A stretch of DNA of 64,000 nucleotides from Saccharomonospora piscinae (GTDB lineage Bacteria > Actinomycetota > Actinomycetes > Mycobacteriales > Pseudonocardiaceae): the NCBI RefSeq assembly GCF_005862235.1, contig NZ_VCEK01000001.1, positions 434,001 to 498,000 on the forward strand, given 5' to 3'. The position numbers were made by a program, and so were the translations under genes. Shown in pieces: positions 31,969 to 39,876 of this stretch. The notes under the pieces were generated by a model, which saw nothing but the letters and a program-made list of their open reading frames with translations, searched no databases and was not told the origin of the DNA. The stretch's first letter is position 1, and every line of letters starts with the position of its first letter.

Positions 31969-34401
31969 TCAGCGCTCTCGCCGGGTGAAGCGCGCCTCGT
32001 GTACGGCCCCGTCCGTGCCCGTGGTCGCGCAGTCGAGTGTGAGGGGGTTCGCCGACACGACGGTGATCGTGTCCGGCAGCCGCAGCGGGCGCAGGCCGGA
32101 CAGCGCGCCGAACGTGACCCGCACCGGAGGGCCGTCGCGCCGGCTGGGGTCCGCGACGGCGACGACGAGTTCGTCGCCGGTCGCGGCGGCGCCCACCGAG
32201 CACGGTGCGTCCGCCTCAACGAGCGCGGTGTGCGACGCGGCGAAGAAGTTGGCCAGCACGAGTCCCGTCGAACGCTGGCTGATCGCCTGCACGTTCGCGT
32301 TGTTGGCGAGGACCGTCACATCCCGTTCGGCCGCCCGGCGCCGGGTCCGGCCGACGGACGCGCCGGGCACCACCACGTAGGCGTAGTCGCCGTGGCCACC
32401 CGAGAGGTCGTGGCCGAACCAGAGCGTGGTGTAGCGGCGGGTCCTGATCTCGTCGTCACCGGCGTTGTCGGCTCCGGTGTTGATGTCGGACCAGGCGCCC
32501 CGGCGCTGTTCGTCCAGCACGTGTACGGTCCCGCCGCGCGGGAACACGTACCCGCCGACGCCCTCGACGTGCAGCCAGTCCGGCGAGTCGAGCCGCTGCT
32601 CCCCGTCACCTCGCCACCGTCCGCGCGGCGTCATGACCCGCCGGGCGCGGCCCGGAGCGTAGGCACGGTTGTCGATCACCGTCTCCACCGGCAGGTCGTC
32701 GTCGGAAACGATTCCCGCGCCCAGCGCCACCACTTCGTCGTCCAGGCTGAACCACGACTTGCGTGCCGACAGCGTCCCGTCCTCGTCGGTGAAGTCCATC
32801 CCGGTCGCGCCGTATCGTCCCGCGACGGCACATCCGCCGACCCACGCGTTGCGGCCCGGCGGTGTGCCGGTCCAGCCCTCCCACATCTCCTCCCGTTCGC
32901 GCACTCGCCGGGTGATCCCGGCGTGCCGGTAGGAGTTCACGGTCGGCCAGTAGTCGGCGGCGTAGTGGCCGGGATCGTCGGCGAGGTACAGGTAGGTCAT
33001 CCCGTCGCCGAGATACCAGCCGCGGGCGTTCTCCTCGTTGCCGGCCTCGAACCGCGCGATGCGTTCGGAGGACAGCGACACCGTGAAGCTCCACTCCGGA
33101 CGGTGGTGCACCATCCGGTCCTGGTTCGGGAACACCTGGTGTCCCACCGGCTGGGGGACGGCGCTGGTGTCATCGGCGACCAGTGCCGCCGCGCGGTGCA
33201 GGGTGTCCAGATCGATCGACGGCTCGAACGGTGCCGGCGGGTTGCGTTCCAGCCACCCCTTGGTGAGACCACGGAACCGCGGGCCGTAGGCGGGTCCCGC
33301 GAGGCCGGACAGCAGCAGCAGCGCACCCATCGTGCGCTGCCCCCAGTAGGCGTCGGGTTCGCGCTGCCGGGACACCGCCCGCCCGCGCACGGTGTCGAAC
33401 ATGTGCCCGTCCCGGATGAACGGCACGAAGGAGGCGTCCACGGTGTCGAAGAGGTTCGTCACCGCTGGATCGGTGACCGCCCACGGCGAGGAATGCCCCA
33501 GATAGAGCAGATCGCCGATCCCGGACAGCGCGACGACGCCGTAGGTGCCGACGTAGGGCAGGTTACCGTGCTGGATGAACGACCCGTCGCGATAGAAACC
33601 GTCGCCGCTGGTCACGTACCGGAACACGCTGTGCGCTCCGCCGCCCTCGGTGTCGGACAGGGCGTCCCGGCCGAGCGCCACGACCTCCGAGTCCTCCTGC
33701 AACAGTCCACGGAGGAACGTGATCATCGCCTTGTCGACGCGGTTGGCGCCGGTCTCCGGCGTGCCGGTGCCCCGGCCCCGGTAGTTCGGGTCAGGGCTGA
33801 AGTGGCCGACGGCGGCCGTGTAGTCGGCCAGCTCGGACCGTGGCAGCTCGTCGGCGACAAGGACGCAGGTGTCCAGCACCGCGCGGGGATTGCCGATCTC
33901 CCACCACCACCAGTTCCCCGACGGGGTGATGCCGGGGTGATAGGCGACCTGGTGCAGCAATGCGAGCCCGTCGCGGATCGCCGCCAGCAGCCGAGGGTCG
34001 TGGTGCAGCCTCCCACCGCAGGCCCACGCCCGCGCCAGTTCGTAGACTCGCTCGTAGGTCAGGCCGTGGTTGTTGTTCGACAGCGGAAACAGCGGCAGGT
34101 CCGGCCACAGGCGATCGCGACCCGGGTCGCGCACCAGATCGGCCAGCAGCTGCTCGGCCGCGCCGTCCAGCCGCTCCAGCGCCGCCCGAACCTGCGGATC
34201 CGCCACGGTCTCCGGGGTGCTCGCGGCGTCGCCGGTGATCCGCTCGCGCCAGCGACGGACGAGTGCGGCGAACGGCTCGCCCGAGGTCGTGGGCCCGGCG
34301 AGGGCCGACGGCGTCGCGCCCGCCACGCCCGGCAGGAAAGCGAGAGTCAGCCCACCGGCACCGGCAAGCAGCAGCGAACGGCGGGACAGTGGGGCGGCCA
34401 C
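31969..34401 (-). CDS. Secreted polysaccharide lyase family 8 protein (hyaluronate/chondroitin/xanthan lyase type)
   Basis: An 810-residue exported enzyme with a twin-arginine signal (SRRSLLLAGAGG). The catalytic alpha-toroid (about 45-400) contains NWWWWEIGNPRA (Asn near 163) and DGSFIQHGNLPYVGTYG (His near 275, Tyr near 284), the residues used for beta-elimination in PL8 enzymes. The Trp-rich aromatic patch is intact. The central and C-terminal beta-sandwich domains follow. It should cleave uronic-acid-containing polysaccharide outside the cell; the exact substrate cannot be chosen. No sugar transporter is next to it. A MITE-like element sits just upstream of its start. Confidence 0.9.
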   Translation of the reverse strand: MAAPLSRRSLLLAGAGGLTLAFLPGVAGATPSALAGPTTSGEPFAALVRRWRERITGDAASTPETVADPQVRAALERLDGAAEQLLADLVRDPGRDRLWPDLPLFPLSNNNHGLTYERVYELARAWACGGRLHHDPRLLAAIRDGLALLHQVAYHPGITPSGNWWWWEIGNPRAVLDTCVLVADELPRSELADYTAAVGHFSPDPNYRGRGTGTPETGANRVDKAMITFLRGLLQEDSEVVALGRDALSDTEGGGAHSVFRYVTSGDGFYRDGSFIQHGNLPYVGTYGVVALSGIGDLLYLGHSSPWAVTDPAVTNLFDTVDASFVPFIRDGHMFDTVRGRAVSRQREPDAYWGQRTMGALLLLSGLAGPAYGPRFRGLTKGWLERNPPAPFEPSIDLDTLHRAAALVADDTSAVPQPVGHQVFPNQDRMVHHRPEWSFTVSLSSERIARFEAGNEENARGWYLGDGMTYLYLADDPGHYAADYWPTVNSYRHAGITRRVREREEMWEGWTGTPPGRNAWVGGCAVAGRYGATGMDFTDEDGTLSARKSWFSLDDEVVALGAGIVSDDDLPVETVIDNRAYAPGRARRVMTPRGRWRGDGEQRLDSPDWLHVEGVGGYVFPRGGTVHVLDEQRRGAWSDINTGADNAGDDEIRTRRYTTLWFGHDLSGGHGDYAYVVVPGASVGRTRRRAAERDVTVLANNANVQAISQRSTGLVLANFFAASHTALVEADAPCSVGAAATGDELVVAVADPSRRDGPPVRVTFGALSGLRPLRLPDTITVVSANPLTLDCATTGTDGAVHEARFTRRER

Positions 34402-34439
34402 GTGACCTCCTAGAGCGACGTCGCCTTGCAGCGATCTTG

Positions 34440-34607
34440 CTAAGAGCCCCTGACACGTTGGCGTTCGATCAGGGAGCGGCGGTCAGGCGGTGCGTCGCAA
34501 GGCGGGGGGGCGTCCGCGTACTGGAAGTACGTGGGCGATCCTCCAACGCGGCGAGGCGTCGTCTGGGCGTCGCGAGCCGAACAGACCAATGTGTTAGGGG
34601 CTCTGAG
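34440..34607. repeat. MITE-like palindromic element, long (168-bp) copy
   Basis: The 17-bp terminal inverted repeats begin CTAAGAGCCCC and end GGGGCTCTGAG, and the outer 29 bp on each side match the short copy at 20580. The internal 110 bases are GC-rich with sub-hairpins such as CGTAC-TGGAA-GTACG at 34517-34531, and contain no credible gene. It occupies most of the 271-bp gap between the lyase start and the DUF1990-like gene; I see nothing else there. Confidence 0.8.
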
Positions 34608-34672
34608 GCTGCTGGACGCGGACTGCTGTGTCAATGCGTCATCCTGCCCACCCTCGGGCGTCGCGGAGGTCC

Positions 34673-35386
34673 TCAGCGTGCGGAGAGTGCGGTGTCCGGG
34701 TCGCCGAGCCAGCGGGTCGTGATGTGGACGCCGTCCACCAGGCTCCCCCGTGCGGTCGCGACGGCGGCCAGGCAGAAGCGCACCCACATGTTGAGCTGGA
34801 CCTCCTTGGCCAGCCGCAACCGCGAGTACAGCACGTGGACCAGCCTGCTGGCCGGCCGCGCCCAGAGTTCGATCTCGAAAACCAGCAGGCCGTCGTCCTC
34901 GCGGGCGCCGAAGCGCACCTGCCCCGCCTCGAGGTGCCCGCGCAGGGTGGCCAGGCGCAACGAGGTCGCGTCACGCTGCACGACACGCACGGGACCGTTC
35001 CACGGACCTGGCATCTCCACCACCAGTTCGTCGCCCACGTCGAGCCCCTGTGCGCCGAGCGAGCCGGTGCGAATGTTGACGACCTCGGTGGGCACGAAGT
35101 GCCGGAAATCGCCGACCACGCGGTCGAGCAGCCGTCCGGCGTCGAGTTCCGCCGCGGCGATGCCCACCTGGAACTGCCGGTGGAACAGCGGACCGTAGCC
35201 GTCCTCGGCCCGCTGTACCCGCTGGTCGAGAACGCCGGGCGGCAACGGCGGCGGGCAATCCGCCGCGTGACCCCGGCACTCGCGACGATACAGGGGTGTG
35301 GTCTCCCACAGGTAGCGCCACGTGACCAGCCCGGTACCCAGCAGCCACCGTACGAGCACGGCCGCCACCCGGCGAGCTCGTGTCAT
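34673..35386 (-). CDS. DUF1990-related protein
   Basis: About 237 residues. An N-terminal basic/hydrophobic stretch (ARRVAAVLVRWLLGTG) is followed by a soluble domain. Features such as GPVRVVQRDATSLRLATLRGHLEAGQVRFG and FEIELWARPASRLVHVLY match the START/polyketide-cyclase-like fold of DUF1990 relatives. ATG 35386 is chosen; the upstream frame to 35482 overlaps the divergent promoter. A second, more typical DUF1990 protein lies across that promoter. Function is unknown. Confidence 0.65.
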   Translation of the reverse strand: MTRARRVAAVLVRWLLGTGLVTWRYLWETTPLYRRECRGHAADCPPPLPPGVLDQRVQRAEDGYGPLFHRQFQVGIAAAELDAGRLLDRVVGDFRHFVPTEVVNIRTGSLGAQGLDVGDELVVEMPGPWNGPVRVVQRDATSLRLATLRGHLEAGQVRFGAREDDGLLVFEIELWARPASRLVHVLYSRLRLAKEVQLNMWVRFCLAAVATARGSLVDGVHITTRWLGDPDTALSAR

Positions 35387-35480
35387 CACGCCCTCCAGGC
35401 CGGAAACCCGGCGAAAACGGGTACTGACGTGAAAGCAGTACCCCGCCTTGTGGCGGTGACACGAGCGGAGGAGGAGTCCC

Positions 35481-35693
35481 ATGGTGATCCGGCTACTGCA
35501 CCGGGCTCACGTGCGCAGCACGCAGATGTATGTCGCCTCGCTGGCCACGATCGTGCTCTGCGTGAGCCTGTGGGTGCGCGCGAAGACGGTCGACCAGCGG
35601 CAACGGGGCAACGCGGAACGCCGAGCGCTGTTCGTGGGGTTGTGGCCGCCGATGATGTGGTTGATCGGTGACTCCCTGCGGGAATGGGAGTAG
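35481..35693 (+). CDS. Small single-helix membrane protein
   Basis: A 70-residue protein with one membrane helix (about 16-34, MYVASLATIVLCVSLWV), a basic segment (KTVDQRQRGNAERR) and a second weakly hydrophobic stretch. The ribosome site GAGGAGGAG before ATG 35481 is strong. Its stop overlaps the start of the DUF1990 gene by 10 bases, so the two are coupled and probably work together. I do not recognise the family. Confidence 0.6.
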   Translation: MVIRLLHRAHVRSTQMYVASLATIVLCVSLWVRAKTVDQRQRGNAERRALFVGLWPPMMWLIGDSLREWE

Positions 35694-36403
35694 CCAGGTT
35701 GGGTTGGTGGATGTTCGGACGGCTCGACACCGAGCGAGCGTGGCGTGAGCTCGCGGACGCGCGCGTCAACTACTCGCTCGCCGAGGTCCGCCGCCCCGCC
35801 TGGAACCTCGACGTCCACCGCGGCGGGCTGCCCGCCGAACCGCCGGGCCCCCCGGAGCCCGGCGGAACCTGGGACCGGGCGTGCGCGCTGGTGCGGGACT
35901 ACGAGTTCTCCCCGCCGGAGATCGTGCGCGCCCTCTACGATCCCGGGGCCCCGCTGCTGGGCCGTGACCTGCTGTTGCAGGCCCGGTTCCACGGGTTGCA
36001 CTTCTACTGCGGGGTCCGGATCACCGAGGTGGTGGACGAGGTGCGTCGTGGTGGCGATCGCGTCTGGGGCTGGTCGTACGAGACACTGGAGGGCCACCTG
36101 GAGCGCGGCAAGGTCACCTACGAGGTCGTCAAACACGCGGCGTCGGGTCGCGTGGAGTTCGTGGCCACCAGCTACTCCCAGGCCGCACCGACGCTGGGCC
36201 CGGTCACGGCATTGGGCTGGCGGCTGTTCGGGCGCCGCACCCAGCTGCGCTTCTACCGGCGATGCGGGCAGCGCCTGCGCCACCTCGTCCTCGCCGGACA
36301 ACGCTTCGCCCCGGCGGTCTCGGGCCGCCTGGTGCTCGCGCCCTCCGACGCCGTGGCCCACCGGTGGGACGCGCTGGCGCTGCACCGGGTGTCTCCCGGC
36401 TGA
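35684..36403 (+). CDS. DUF1990 family protein
   Basis: A 239-residue soluble protein of the DUF1990 family. Recognisable parts are FSPPEIVRALYDP, GRDLLLQARFHGLHFYCGVRI, WGWSYETLEGHLERGKVTYEV and the C-terminal LFGRRTQLRFYRR. No catalytic residues are established for the family. It is translationally coupled to the small membrane protein upstream and lies opposite a paralogue at 34673, an unusual head-to-head DUF1990 pair. A lipid or small hydrophobic ligand is possible given the START-like fold, but that is speculation. Confidence 0.8.
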   Translation: MGVARLGWWMFGRLDTERAWRELADARVNYSLAEVRRPAWNLDVHRGGLPAEPPGPPEPGGTWDRACALVRDYEFSPPEIVRALYDPGAPLLGRDLLLQARFHGLHFYCGVRITEVVDEVRRGGDRVWGWSYETLEGHLERGKVTYEVVKHAASGRVEFVATSYSQAAPTLGPVTALGWRLFGRRTQLRFYRRCGQRLRHLVLAGQRFAPAVSGRLVLAPSDAVAHRWDALALHRVSPG

Positions 36404-36477
36404 CGGGGCCCGTGCGCTCAGGTCACCGGGTCGTGGCCCCAGTTCAGCACCGTTCGTCGCGTGTTACCGTCCCGGCC

Positions 36478-37200
36478 GTGAGCGTCGCGGTCGAGTTCAG
36501 CGTGGACAGTCTCGCCGGTGCGCGAGCCGCGGACCGCCTGGGCGCCGACCGGATCGAGCTGTGCTCGGCCGGTGCTCTCGGCGGCCTGACACCCGGACCT
36601 GGCCTGCTCGACGCGGCACTCGACTCGGTCCGCGACGCCGCCGTCCACGTCCTCGTGCGCCCGAGGGAAGGCGACTTCCACTACCGGCCCGACGAGGTCG
36701 AGGTCATGCTGGCCGAGGTCAGGCACGCGGTGGCGGCGGGCGCGGCCGGGGTGGTCGTCGGCGCCCTGACGGAGCACGGCGCGCTCGACGGGGCGGTACT
36801 GCGGGAGCTGGTGTCCGCCGCGGCGGGGCGGCAGGTGACCTTTCACCGGGCGATCGACGTGTGCGAGCACCCGGAGCTGGTGCTGGAACGGCTGGTCGAG
36901 CTGCGCGTGGACCGGGTGCTCAGCTCCGGCCGGGCGCCGCACGCCGAGGCGGGATCGGCCGCACTCGCGGCGCTGGTGCGCGCGGCGGAAGGCGCGGTCG
37001 AGGTCATGGCCTGCGGGGGCGTCCGGGCGCACACGGTGCTGCCGGTGGTGGCGGCGACGGGTGTCGCCGCGGTCCACGCCGCCCCGCGCCGCACGGTGGC
37101 GGCAGGGCGGGCCCGGCCCGTCGATTTCGGCGCCCACGCCGAGTTCGACATCGACGAGGCCCGCGCCCTCGTCGCAGCGGTGCGAAACGCCGGCGTCTAG
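36478..37200 (+). CDS. cutC: Copper homeostasis protein CutC family
   Basis: A 240-residue TIM-barrel protein. The opening VAVEFSVDSLAGARAADRLGADRIELCS and the motif VHVLVRPREGDFHY are diagnostic of CutC, as is VTFHRAIDVCEHP. The exact role of CutC in copper handling is debated in bacteria. The GTG start at 36478 is 7 bases after a TACCGT box, so the gene is probably leaderless. A metal-type MerR gene converges on it, and DUF305 proteins and a cupredoxin lie within 11 kb. Confidence 0.88.
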   Translation: MSVAVEFSVDSLAGARAADRLGADRIELCSAGALGGLTPGPGLLDAALDSVRDAAVHVLVRPREGDFHYRPDEVEVMLAEVRHAVAAGAAGVVVGALTEHGALDGAVLRELVSAAAGRQVTFHRAIDVCEHPELVLERLVELRVDRVLSSGRAPHAEAGSAALAALVRAAEGAVEVMACGGVRAHTVLPVVAATGVAAVHAAPRRTVAAGRARPVDFGAHAEFDIDEARALVAAVRNAGV

Positions 37201-37214
37201 CGTCGCCGGAACCG

Positions 37215-37616
37215 TCAGGGACCGGCGAGTTCGCCCGCCGAGAGCGGGCAGTCCGCCTCGGCGCAGTGGGTCAGGCTGTCGCACTCCGCGTCGACCACCC
37301 GTGCCAGTGCGTCCCGGACCGTCGCCAGCTCCGCCATCCGGCCGTCGATCTCCCGCAGTTTCTCCCGCGCACGGCCCCGCAGACCCGAACTCGGCTGCCG
37401 CCGAGAGTGCGCACCGAGCAGGGCGGCGATCTCGTCGAGGGTGAACCCGAGCCGCTGCGCCGCCCTGACCAGGCCCAGCAGCCTCACGGCGGCGGAGTCG
37501 TAGTCGCGATGCCCGCCCGGTGAACGGCGCGGCTCCGGCAGCAGCCCGCGCCGCTCGTAGTAGCGCAGTGTCTGCACGTTCACCCCGGCCGCCGACGCCA
37601 GCTCCCCCGACCTCAT
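37215..37616 (-). CDS. MerR-family regulator with C-terminal Cys/His cluster
   Basis: A 133-residue regulator. The MerR winged helix (GELASAAGVNVQTLRYYERRGLLPEPRRSPGGHRDY) is followed by the coiled coil, where metal-sensing MerR proteins hold a Cys, and by a C-terminal CDSLTHCAEADCPLS cluster with three Cys and one His. This layout resembles metal-responsive MerR proteins. It overlaps the upstream CC-motif gene by 4 bases (ATGA), so the two form an operon. Metal identity is not predictable. Confidence 0.82.
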   Translation of the reverse strand: MRSGELASAAGVNVQTLRYYERRGLLPEPRRSPGGHRDYDSAAVRLLGLVRAAQRLGFTLDEIAALLGAHSRRQPSSGLRGRAREKLREIDGRMAELATVRDALARVVDAECDSLTHCAEADCPLSAGELAGP

Positions 37617-38023
37617 CGGCCCGCTCCCTCCGGCCTCCGCGCCGCCAGCACGGCTGCGGCCTGCGCGGCCACGCCGTCGAGCACTCCGCGCTTGTCCGGA
37701 GGAACCCGGACGTCGACCGTCACCCGCTGTCCCCGCCGGGTCACGGTGAAGTCGAAGAACCCGCAGCACTCGGCCTCCCGCGCGGTCAGCTCCCGCGCGC
37801 GGCTGGCCACGTCCGCGCCACCGTGGAGGCGAAGCCGCAGCAGCCCGGGCTCCTCCCGGCTCAGCCCGTACAGCGACGCGGCGAACAGCCCCTCGAACTC
37901 GGCCAGCCGCATCGGCCGGTCGCCGGACGGCAACGTACACGTCTCTGCGGGAACCCACCCGGTCAGCGTTTCTCCGTCCGTCCCGACCTGCTCGGCCGCC
38001 GACTCGGTACCCCTCGTCGTCAT
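37613..38023 (-). CDS. Conserved small protein with a vicinal CC motif, paired with MerR
   Basis: A 136-residue soluble protein I cannot assign to a named family. It contains a central LYGLSREEPGLLRLRLHG and the motif EAECCGFFDFTV (about 85-96), whose adjacent cysteines suit a soft-metal or arsenical ligand. Another Cys lies near residue 29 in AETCTLPSGDRP. Coupling by a 4-base overlap to the MerR gene suggests it helps bind, detoxify or sense the same metal. That role is inferred. Confidence 0.6.
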   Translation of the reverse strand: MTTRGTESAAEQVGTDGETLTGWVPAETCTLPSGDRPMRLAEFEGLFAASLYGLSREEPGLLRLRLHGGADVASRARELTAREAECCGFFDFTVTRRGQRVTVDVRVPPDKRGVLDGVAAQAAAVLAARRPEGAGR

Positions 38024-38138
38024 GAGACCCCCTTGACGTTGCGCGTTCCGACAGCTGCACCACGACGGTAGAGCCGTACCCGGGTACAGCCCGCAACGAG
38101 ACCTACATCACATCACGCGAACCGGCACGGCACGGCAC

Positions 38139-38861
38139 TCACCCGTGTGGATCGTGGGACGGGGCGCCCGCCAGCACGTCCTTCACCCGCTCCCACCGGC
38201 CGTGTCGCTCACCGGGGAAACGGGCGTGCGACCGGGCGAGCCGCCGCGACTGCGCGGGGTAACGCGACCGCGCCCACGGTGATCCCGGCTTCGCCAGGCG
38301 AATCGCCGCGATCACCGCCACGAACGGCACCACGAGTCCGATCAGACCAGACGCGATCTTGCCCTTGGCGATGGCGACCACCGCCAGTACCAGCTGTGCC
38401 GACACGGTCGCCGCGAACGCGACGTGCCCCTCCTCGGCGGTCTCGTCGAACGGACGGGCGCCCAGCACCAGCAGCACGCCGATCACCCCGGCGACCAGGA
38501 CGGCGTCCACCGACTTGCGGCCCTGCCGCGACCAGTAGACGTCGTCCAGGTGCAGCCACAGGGCGAACTCGTCCAGCGTCAGCGCGGCTCCCGCGCCGAA
38601 CGCGACCGCCAGCACGGCCAGCCACGGCGCGTCCGGCCGGTACACGAACTCGCCCACGCCCGCCGCCAGCATCAGGAAGATGCCGTAGACGTGGTGGTGG
38701 ACATGCACCGTGCCCACGGTGGTGTTCCGGAACGGCCCGCGACCGGCCCGGATCAGGCGCACGATCACCCGCGTCACCACAGCGGTCACCACAAACGCCC
38801 CGAACATCCACAGCACGGCGCCACTCCGGGCGCCGGAACCGGGAATCAGCTCCACGTCCAT
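38139..38861 (-). CDS. Integral membrane protein with a His-rich helix start
   Basis: A 240-residue protein with about six helices. After the first helix comes FRNTTVGTVHVHHHVYGIFLML, where four closely spaced His precede the second helix, and later LDEFALWLHLDDVYW follows the fourth helix. The His cluster and the acidic LDDVYW loop may bind metal. I do not recognise a characterised family. ATG 38861 is used; GTG 38876 is also in frame. The 85-base gap to the EI24 gene on the same strand suggests cotranscription. Confidence 0.6.
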   Translation of the reverse strand: MDVELIPGSGARSGAVLWMFGAFVVTAVVTRVIVRLIRAGRGPFRNTTVGTVHVHHHVYGIFLMLAAGVGEFVYRPDAPWLAVLAVAFGAGAALTLDEFALWLHLDDVYWSRQGRKSVDAVLVAGVIGVLLVLGARPFDETAEEGHVAFAATVSAQLVLAVVAIAKGKIASGLIGLVVPFVAVIAAIRLAKPGSPWARSRYPAQSRRLARSHARFPGERHGRWERVKDVLAGAPSHDPHG

Positions 38862-38960
38862 CTCGTCGCCACCCACGCACCGACATCCGTGTTCTCCGGA
38901 GTCTCCAGCGTCGCGAGCGGGCGGCGGGCGCGCCCAGAGTCGAAGTGCCGTCCTGGACGG

Positions 38961-39716
38961 CTAGGCCACCGCCGTCGCGGTGCTGCCGAGGACTTCCCTG
39001 GCCACGAGCACCCCGCCGACGAACGCCACCGGAAGTACCACGATGGCCGCGAACGGCACCGCGCACAGCAGAGCGGCGGGCAACCCCAGGCCGAGTGCGA
39101 GGCCACGCCGACCGCCGAACGCCAACCGCCGCTGCCGCAGATCCATGCCGCGACGGTAGAAGGACACGGCGACCAGTTCGAGCGCGAGGAACCAGGCGGT
39201 CACCAGGGCCATGAGCACGGGCACGGCGCTCTGCCCGAGCACCGGCACGAATCCCGCCACGACCAGCGGCAGGGTGAACATCAGCGACCGCAGCATCAGC
39301 AGGATGCCGTCGCGCAGCCCCCACCACAGCAACCGCCACCACGGCATTTCCACCGCGCTGCCGGCCCCGCCGAGGTCGTCCTCCACCTTCTCGGCGATGT
39401 GTTCGTAGAACGGTCCGCCGACGGCCAGCGTCAGCGCCGAGAACCCGAGCAGTCCCACAGCCAGCGCCGCCCCGAACAGGGCCACGCCGGCCGCGACGCG
39501 CACCGCCGTGCGCCAGCCCTCGGCCCAGTCGTCCGCGAACGGAGTGGCCCACGCCGCCAGTTCGTCGATCCCGAACGCCAGCGCCACCATCCCGGCGACC
39601 AGCAGTGTCGCCGTCACCACCACCGGCAGCGCACCGATCACCAGCAGCCGGGGCGAGCGGAGGAGAATTCCCGCGCCCCGGCCGAACAGCCGCAGGCCCT
39701 TCACGAAGTCACGCAC
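38961..39716 (-). CDS. EI24/CysZ-like membrane protein
   Basis: A 251-residue protein with about six membrane helices. The first segments (GLRLFGRGAGILLRSPRLLVIGALPVVV) and the central GGPFYEHIAEKVEDDL with GLRDGILLMLRSLMFTLPL match the EI24 domain family. Bacterial CysZ members import sulfate, but the actinomycete branch is uncharacterised. The GTG start encodes VRDFVKG. It ends the two-gene unit with the His-rich membrane protein. Confidence 0.78.
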   Translation of the reverse strand: MRDFVKGLRLFGRGAGILLRSPRLLVIGALPVVVTATLLVAGMVALAFGIDELAAWATPFADDWAEGWRTAVRVAAGVALFGAALAVGLLGFSALTLAVGGPFYEHIAEKVEDDLGGAGSAVEMPWWRLLWWGLRDGILLMLRSLMFTLPLVVAGFVPVLGQSAVPVLMALVTAWFLALELVAVSFYRRGMDLRQRRLAFGGRRGLALGLGLPAALLCAVPFAAIVVLPVAFVGGVLVAREVLGSTATAVA

Positions 39717-39835
39717 TCGCTACTTCTACCAGCGGCGGCACCCAGGACCTTTCCCGGCCCGCCCGAGTTCGATCATGACCCGGGTGGTCCGGGGTGGTCC
39801 GGGGTGCCGCGAAGGCTACCCAGGCCCGTGAGGTC

Positions 39836-39870
39836 GGCGGGCGAGGAGGACGTGGCTCTCCCCGCCCGCC
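39836..39870 (-). terminator. Hairpin after the importer operon
   Basis: GGCGGGCGAGGAG at 39836-39848 pairs with CTCCCCGCCCGCC at 39858-39870 (12 of 13 positions). It lies 6 bases past the stop of the minus-strand substrate-binding protein gene and ends the five-gene operon. The rest of the gap to 39716 shows only a short direct repeat of GGTGGTCCGG. Confidence 0.65.
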
Positions 39871-39876
39871 GAGGTC

